From contig OX940861.1 of the NCBI GenBank assembly GCA_954871525.1, positions 36,903,201-36,967,200 of the forward strand: a stretch of DNA of 64,000 bases, given 5' to 3'. The notes under the pieces are model-generated. The model was not told the origin of the DNA. It was given only the letters and a program-made list of their open reading frames with translations, and made no database searches. Numbering within the stretch: the stretch's first letter is position 1; each line of letters begins with the position of its first letter. The position numbers were made by a program, and so were the translations under genes. Source of the DNA: Parietaria judaica. Lineage: Eukaryota > Streptophyta > Magnoliopsida > Rosales > Urticaceae. Positions 58,949 through 64,000 of the stretch are shown here, in pieces.

Positions 58949-59920
58949 GGGTAAACTGCGACTAATGTACCTAATGTTTGATCGGTTGCGGATTATGTGC
59001 CCAATATTTATTTCGACGGCTAATGTACTCAAACTTGATTCCGTTAGATTTTTTCGTGTTTTCCGTCAATTGGCCGTCAGCGAGTGATATGTACACTTTT
59101 CGTATTTTTGACTTAACTCACTCATTTTTTGTCAAAAATTTATGCACAACCTAAGGTTGGAAAGATAAGAGATATATCTACAACTTTGGTGTTTTAAGTT
59201 TTTATAAAATATTTTTTAAAAAATATGAAATTTCAATTATAACGTAAAACTGGGCATTAGATTAATACAAAATATTTGTTTCGAGCAAATTTTAATATAT
59301 ATTCTATGAATTTTTATGATGAAATGTAAAACTACAAAGTTGAATATAAATCTTTTATCTTTCCAATGGTAGTTTATTTATAAATTTTGGACAAAAAATG
59401 AGTGAGTTATGCCAAAAATATGAAAGATATAATGTGAAAAAAATCTTTCGTATTTTTGGCATAACTCGCTATTTTTTGTCCAAAATTTATAAATAAACTA
59501 CCGTTGAAAAAAATAAAAGATTTATCTACAACTTTATAGTTTTACATTTCATCATAAAAAGTCATTAAGTATATTAAAATTGGATCGAAACAAATATTTT
59601 ACATTAAACTAATGTCCAGTTTTACGTTGTAATTAAAATTTCGTATTTTTTTAGAACTTTCTTTACAAAACTTCAAACACCAAAGTTGTAGATCTATCTC
59701 TTATCTTTCCACCGTAGGCCGTGCATAAAATTTGGACAAAAAATGAGTGAGTTATGTCAAAAATACGAAAAGTGAACATATCATTCGCTGACGGTCAAGT
59801 GACAGAAAACACGAAAAAATTTAACGGAATCAAGTTTGGATACATTAGCCGTCGAAAATAAACATTAGGTACATAATCTGCAGCCGATCAAACATTAGGT
59901 ACATTGGCTGCAGTTTACCC
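58949..59920. mobile_element. 972-bp near-palindromic foldback element
   Basis: It begins GGGTAAACTGC and ends GCAGTTTACCC. The two halves are inverted copies over almost their full length, with the centre of symmetry near 59440. Shared blocks include CGTATTTTTG, TTTTTTGTC, AAAATTTAT and GATCTATCTCTTATC. Flanks TTATAAATT (58940-58948) and ATATAAATT (59921-59929) match at 8 of 9 bases, a size typical of Mutator-type insertions. No coding sequence. Confidence 0.82.
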
Positions 59921-60232
59921 ATATAAATTATACAATAAGAGTGAAGAACGCATATTTGCTTTTAAAAGTTCCAATAAGTCAAACAGAATACATTCACCCT
60001 TTTATTTATTGCTTTGAAAAAGTAGGGTTTGGATCATTACTCAGCAATATATACGACAAACACTGAAAGCTTACATCAATGCCCTTGTTCCATGCATATT
60101 TCTTTCGAACGTCATGCCTTTCTCTCGAACTTTCGACATATTTCTATTGGACTTGACTGGCTTTATCTACATTTATTACCTCTTAATCATGTTCGATTAA
60201 TCTTAGTATATATTTTTTTTTTTAATGTATAG

Positions 60233-60619
60233 TAGTGGACCGACGACGCGCGTCGAAAGACATACATCAAAATCAATTGCTCAATTTTCTAAAATGATAT
60301 CCAGGACAAATTTATTTTATTATTATTAAATTTATCATAATTATTTGAAAATTTTAAAATAAATTATTTGTATAATAAGTTTTCTTGCTATATTATCAAC
60401 TCAAAGAGACTCTTGACATTAGCAAATAAATGAGATGGTAAATATGAAGCAATAACTAATCATAGATGAATTTTTTTTATTAAAAAATATTCTCTAAAAA
60501 TTGGAGTCCTCAATCTTTTAATTATATTGAGCAAAAGAATTCCCAATTCTCTTAAAATAAGAGTTCCCATTCCCTTCGCATCATGTTACTTTGTAGTTTT
60601 TCTTTTTATAATATATAAA
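60233..60619 (-). mobile_element. Short Helitron relative
   Basis: On the minus strand it starts like the larger candidate (TATATATTATAAAAAG, then ACTACAAAGTAACATGATG). It ends after a GC hairpin (CGACGCGCGTCG) with GGTCCACTAC. The larger element ends GGTCAATCCACTAG. The terminal base differs from the CTRR rule, so it may be a decayed end. Confidence 0.45.
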
Positions 60620-61173
60620 AAGAGAAACTACAAAGGGTGGCCGTAAAAAATATAGTTTAAAATTTTAGATTAATTTACTAATAGATGTCCAATAGCTGAA
60701 CATAATAGTATTTTTAGATGGAAGAATAAAGATATATTTTATTTTGTTGTGCATTTTTTGATATGAGAAAAGACAAGAACTAATTGTTTATTAAAAATTT
60801 ATATTCCGTCATTTTAACAATATTTAAACTAATATTTTTTATTTTTCAATCTCCAAATAATATAACAATATAACACAATAATATGTAAGTAATACTATGC
60901 ATAATAAAGATGGTGAATCTAAAGATGATGGATTTTTTATTTTTGTAAAAGAGAAAAAAAGAAAGAAATTGGGAATATCATGTATCGACTGGCCATAGTA
61001 AATAAAAAATTAACATGTTTCATGCATATTCACTACAGTATTTGCCCGACAAAGAAAGTCAACATTCTTGCCAATAGCCTTTGAATTTATAATTTGGAAA
61101 TTTCAACGAAGGCAGTTTTTTAAAGACAACAAACTCGAATCGTGCCTGCCGTTATAAAATTTCGATCTCGTTT
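60620..61173. other. Intergenic AT-rich DNA
   Basis: No gene or element was recognised. Confidence 0.6.
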
Positions 61174-61400
61174 GATATCGCTGGTGATAAACCCAAATCG
61201 GATTGGCCACAGAAACTTAAATTATCGTTTGAACTTTGATGGGAACATCTTGCGGCAGCGGCTGATTGTATTGTAAAAAATTCAAAATCAAAACTCGAAA
61301 TCGTCGGTGATAAACCCAAATCGCATTTGCCACAGAAACTTAAGTTAAAGTTTGATGGGTACATCTTGCGGCTGCGGCTGCGGCTGCGGCTGATTGTATA
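61174..61400. repeat. Tandem duplication of about 120 bp with GCGGCT triplet-pair repeat
   Basis: Two diverged copies (about 61176-61276 and 61298-61400) share TCGGTGATAAACCCAAATCG, GCCACAGAAACTTAA and CATCTTGCGGC. The second copy has GCGGCT expanded to four units. A minus-strand frame (61418-61152) crosses both copies, but no family is recognised. Confidence 0.7.
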
Positions 61401-61599
61401 TTTACACGGTAAGAACAAGCGGCACTATTGCATGCATTATCGGCAAAGATTACATATATGCGCAATTTTTGCGTCTTAATAGATTGAACCTAAGACCTCA
61501 TGATGAGTTTTATAGTGTTATCACTAGGCCAGATAAACTTGATTACGAAATTATTCACTCTCCACGTGCGAAATGTGAGTTTAAGCTTGACCGGGCTTA

Positions 61600-64000
61600 A
61601 CAACCCCTAGCAGAGATTTCCCGACCAGAGCTTCCCCTAGCAGAGAAGGGCCCGAGCCCCTACCAAAAATGCCCCGAACCTCCTCGTTGACGGAGAGCAG
61701 AAAGTCTCTACCAATGTCTGGTACCTAGACAATGGCGCGAGCAACCACATGACATGAGACCGAGCTAAGTTTGAAGAGCTCGACGAGAAGATCACGATGA
61801 GCGTGAAATTCGGCGACGATTCAATCGTCGATATTAGAGGCAGAGGGTCCATCCTGTTCGTGTGCAAGAACGGGGACCAATGCCTTATGACCCAGGTGTA
61901 CTACATCCCAAAGGTGAAAAGTAACATCATCAGCCTTGGATAGATGATAGAGTCGGAAACACAGTGGTGATGTCTGGTCCCTATATGAAGATGTGGAGCA
62001 GAAGTGGCAACATGCTGATGAAGGTGAAGAGAGCGCCGAACAAGTTGTACAAGATTCTCCTGGAGACAGGCCAACCCGTCTGCTTAATGGCATCCCTAGC
62101 AGACCCGACCTAGTTGTGGCATGCAAGACTTGGGAACTTAAACTTTTACGCACTCAAGATTATGGGAGAGAATGAGATGGCCTTTGGGGTTCCCAAGATT
62201 GAACATCCCAATCAGCTATGCGAATGCTGCATGATTGCGAAACAGGCTAGAGTGCCATTTCCGATCAAGGCCAAGTTCCGAGCAGAACGACCTCTCCAAC
62301 TGGTGCATGCGGACCTCTGTGGTCCAATCACCCCAGTAACTCTAGCCGGAAGCAAGTATTTCCTACTACTTGTTGACGACTACAGTCGCTGGATGTGGAT
62401 CTACACGCTCAAGGAGAAGAGTGGAGCCTTTGAAGTCTTCAAGAAGTTCAAGAGGCTCGTGAAGAATAGGTCAGAACACAAGATGAAGGTCTTGAGAATA
62501 GACCGAGGTGGAGAGTTCACATCCCAGCAGTTCAGAGAGTTCTGCGATGAGGAAGGAGTCGAGCGCCACCTGACCGCACCATACACTCCCTAACAAAACA
62601 GTGTGGTGGAGAGACGAAATCGGACAGTGATGGACAGAGCAAGGAGTTTATTGAAGAGCATGCAAGTCCCGGTGAGGTTTTGGGAAGAAGCAGTTAGACA
62701 CGCGGTCTATTTGCTTAACCGATTGCCAACGAAGATGCTAGGAGAGCGTACTCCCTACAAGGCGTGGTTTGGGAAGAAGCCCCACTTAGAGCACTTGAGG
62801 GTGTTTGGGTGCACCGCATATGTGAAGACTGTGGGTCCCCATCTCAAGAAGCTCGATGACAGGAGTCAGTCGATGGTGTACCTTGGCGTTGAAGACGAAA
62901 GCAAGGCACACAGACTCTTTGACCCCCGACGCGGCAAGATCCAAGTGAGCAGAGACGCCGTGTTCGAAGAAGAGAAGAAGTGGGATTGGCGTGATGAGAA
63001 CGGTGAGCCCGAACAGAACTCGGTTGAGTTCGAAGTAGAAGAAGACGTTGCCAACCAGGAAGGGCCAGCAACATCTAGCTCGGGTACCCCCACCATCTTG
63101 GTTACCCTTACCAGCTCTCGTACCCCCACTAGCTCTCGTACCCTTACCAGCTCTGGTACCCCTACTAGAGATTCTTGCCCGGGTACACCCAGGACACCCA
63201 GCCCGAGCAGAACCAGCTCGGGAGATTCCTCGATCAAGGATGGCCCAAGGGGATTCCGTCCCTTAGCAGAAATCTAAGAAGAGTCTCAGGAAGTGGAGAT
63301 GAACCTAGAAGAGTTGTCCTTGTTGTGCGCCGAGGAGCCAGCCAACTACCAAGAAGCAGCAAGCAGGAATGGCTGGAGGAAATGAAGAAGGAGCTAGAGT
63401 CCATCGAGAAGAATAGGACATGGGAGCTCACCGACCTGCACAAAGGTCAGAAGCCCATTGGCTTGAAGTGGGTGTACAAGCTCAAGAAGGACACTGAGGG
63501 CCAAGGCAAGGCTAGTAGCCAAAGGCTACGTGCAGAGGCAAGGAGTTGACTTCGAGAAAGTCTTTGCTCTAGTAGCGAGACTGGACACAATCAGACTGAT
63601 CTTAGCCCTAGCAGCTTATCGAGGTTGGGAGATTCACCACATGGATGTCAAATCTGCAGCAGAATGTTTAAAAGCTCTCCAAGGCTCTATACGAGTTGCG
63701 TAAAGCTCCAAGGGCGTGGAACATACGCCTCGACAAGAGCTTGAAGATTCTTGGATTCACAAAGTGCTCCAGGGAGCAGGCAGTGTACACCAGGAGCAGC
63801 AGAGAAGAAGTTCTGGGCGTAGGAGTGTATGTGGATGACCTGATAGTCACTGGATCCAGCGCAGGAGGCGTAGAAGGCTTCAAGAAACAAATGATGGCCG
63901 AATTCGAGATGACTGACCTCGGATTACTTTCTTACTACCTTGGCATCGAGGTGGACCAGAAGAAAGACTGCATCACGCTGAAGCAGTCGGCCTACACGAA
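61600..64000 (+). mobile_element. Degenerate Ty1/copia element, runs off the window end
   Basis: A plus-strand copia pol region starts near the protease. No LTR, primer site or gag was recognised upstream, so the 5' part is missing or unrecognisable. A tandem minisatellite of the type TCGTACCC(C/T)(A/T)CC(A/T)GCTC lies in the linker between integrase and reverse transcriptase at about 63085-63170. Confidence 0.8.
61719..64000 (+). pseudogene. copia pol: protease, integrase, reverse transcriptase, broken
   Basis: Visible in order are the aspartic protease (WYLDNGASNHMT at 61719, then a stop), IISLG of the protease end near 61935, and the pre-integrase and integrase (MWHARLGNLNF at 62114). Integrase motifs include CECCMIAKQ, DDYSRWMW, RGGEF and VERRNRT. 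TAA at 62591-62593 replaces a codon in the PYTP-NSVVERR region. The reverse transcriptase is scattered over several frames ([10 protein letters not shown] near 63464, MDVKSA near 63640, YVDDL near 63828, YYLGIEV near 63935), with a deletion after MDVKSA where FLNG is expected. Many stops show an old dead copy. The lineage resembles Tork/Retrofit-like copia but is not certain. Confidence 0.88.

Overview
This is nuclear DNA of a flowering plant, most likely a eudicot. The genes have GT-AG introns, the intergenic sequence is AT-rich, and the host genes are plant families: SEC61 alpha, a nucleolar L1-domain protein, an F-box/kelch gene of the SKIP25 type, and a CEP-type peptide hormone. No species is claimed. 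No rRNA, tRNA or CRISPR array was recognised.

Most of the window is transposable elements. From 1 to 7717 there is a three-level nest. A PIF/Harbinger element (right end 7717, TTA beyond it) is split by a hAT element whose end is at 4565, and the hAT element is cut at about 2124 by an LTR-retrotransposon end that runs off the window start. Next come a hAT-type MITE (8586-9090), a probable Pack-MULE with an LRR-kinase fragment (9199-10526, 11-bp flanking duplication) and a solo LTR (10550-11025, duplication ATTCC).

The most notable object is a 9.5-kb Mutator-like element (12232-21696) with about 100-bp terminal inverted repeats, inserted in a TA tract. It encodes two genes that both read through cleanly after splicing: a four-exon, 794-residue MULE transposase on the plus strand and a four-exon, 515-residue Ulp1-like cysteine protease with a complete H-D-Q-C signature on the minus strand. 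Between their converging 3' ends lies a 2.5-kb higher-order tandem array whose units also occur in an intron of the protease gene.

Host genes follow: SEC61 alpha (six coding exons, 476 residues, 25478-23123) and a single-exon L1-domain protein (28476-27361). A second hAT copy (about 29030-33505) has a transposase interrupted by only two stop codons. Beyond it lie a secreted CEP-like peptide gene (35100-34789), a tandem array of GNRA-type mini-hairpins (37549-37690) and a foldback MITE.

A complete but decayed Sirevirus-type Ty1/copia element (38253-47956) reads on the minus strand, with 707-bp LTRs, an initiator-Met primer site, gag, pol and an envelope-like third ORF. It is followed by a 5'-truncated LINE (48260-50169), a hAT MITE with a perfect 8-bp duplication (51440-51710) and a 4.2-kb non-coding Helitron candidate (52275-56489). 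A decayed SKIP25-like gene comes next (58293-56560), then a 972-bp near-palindromic foldback element, a small Helitron relative, and a degenerate copia element that runs off the window end.
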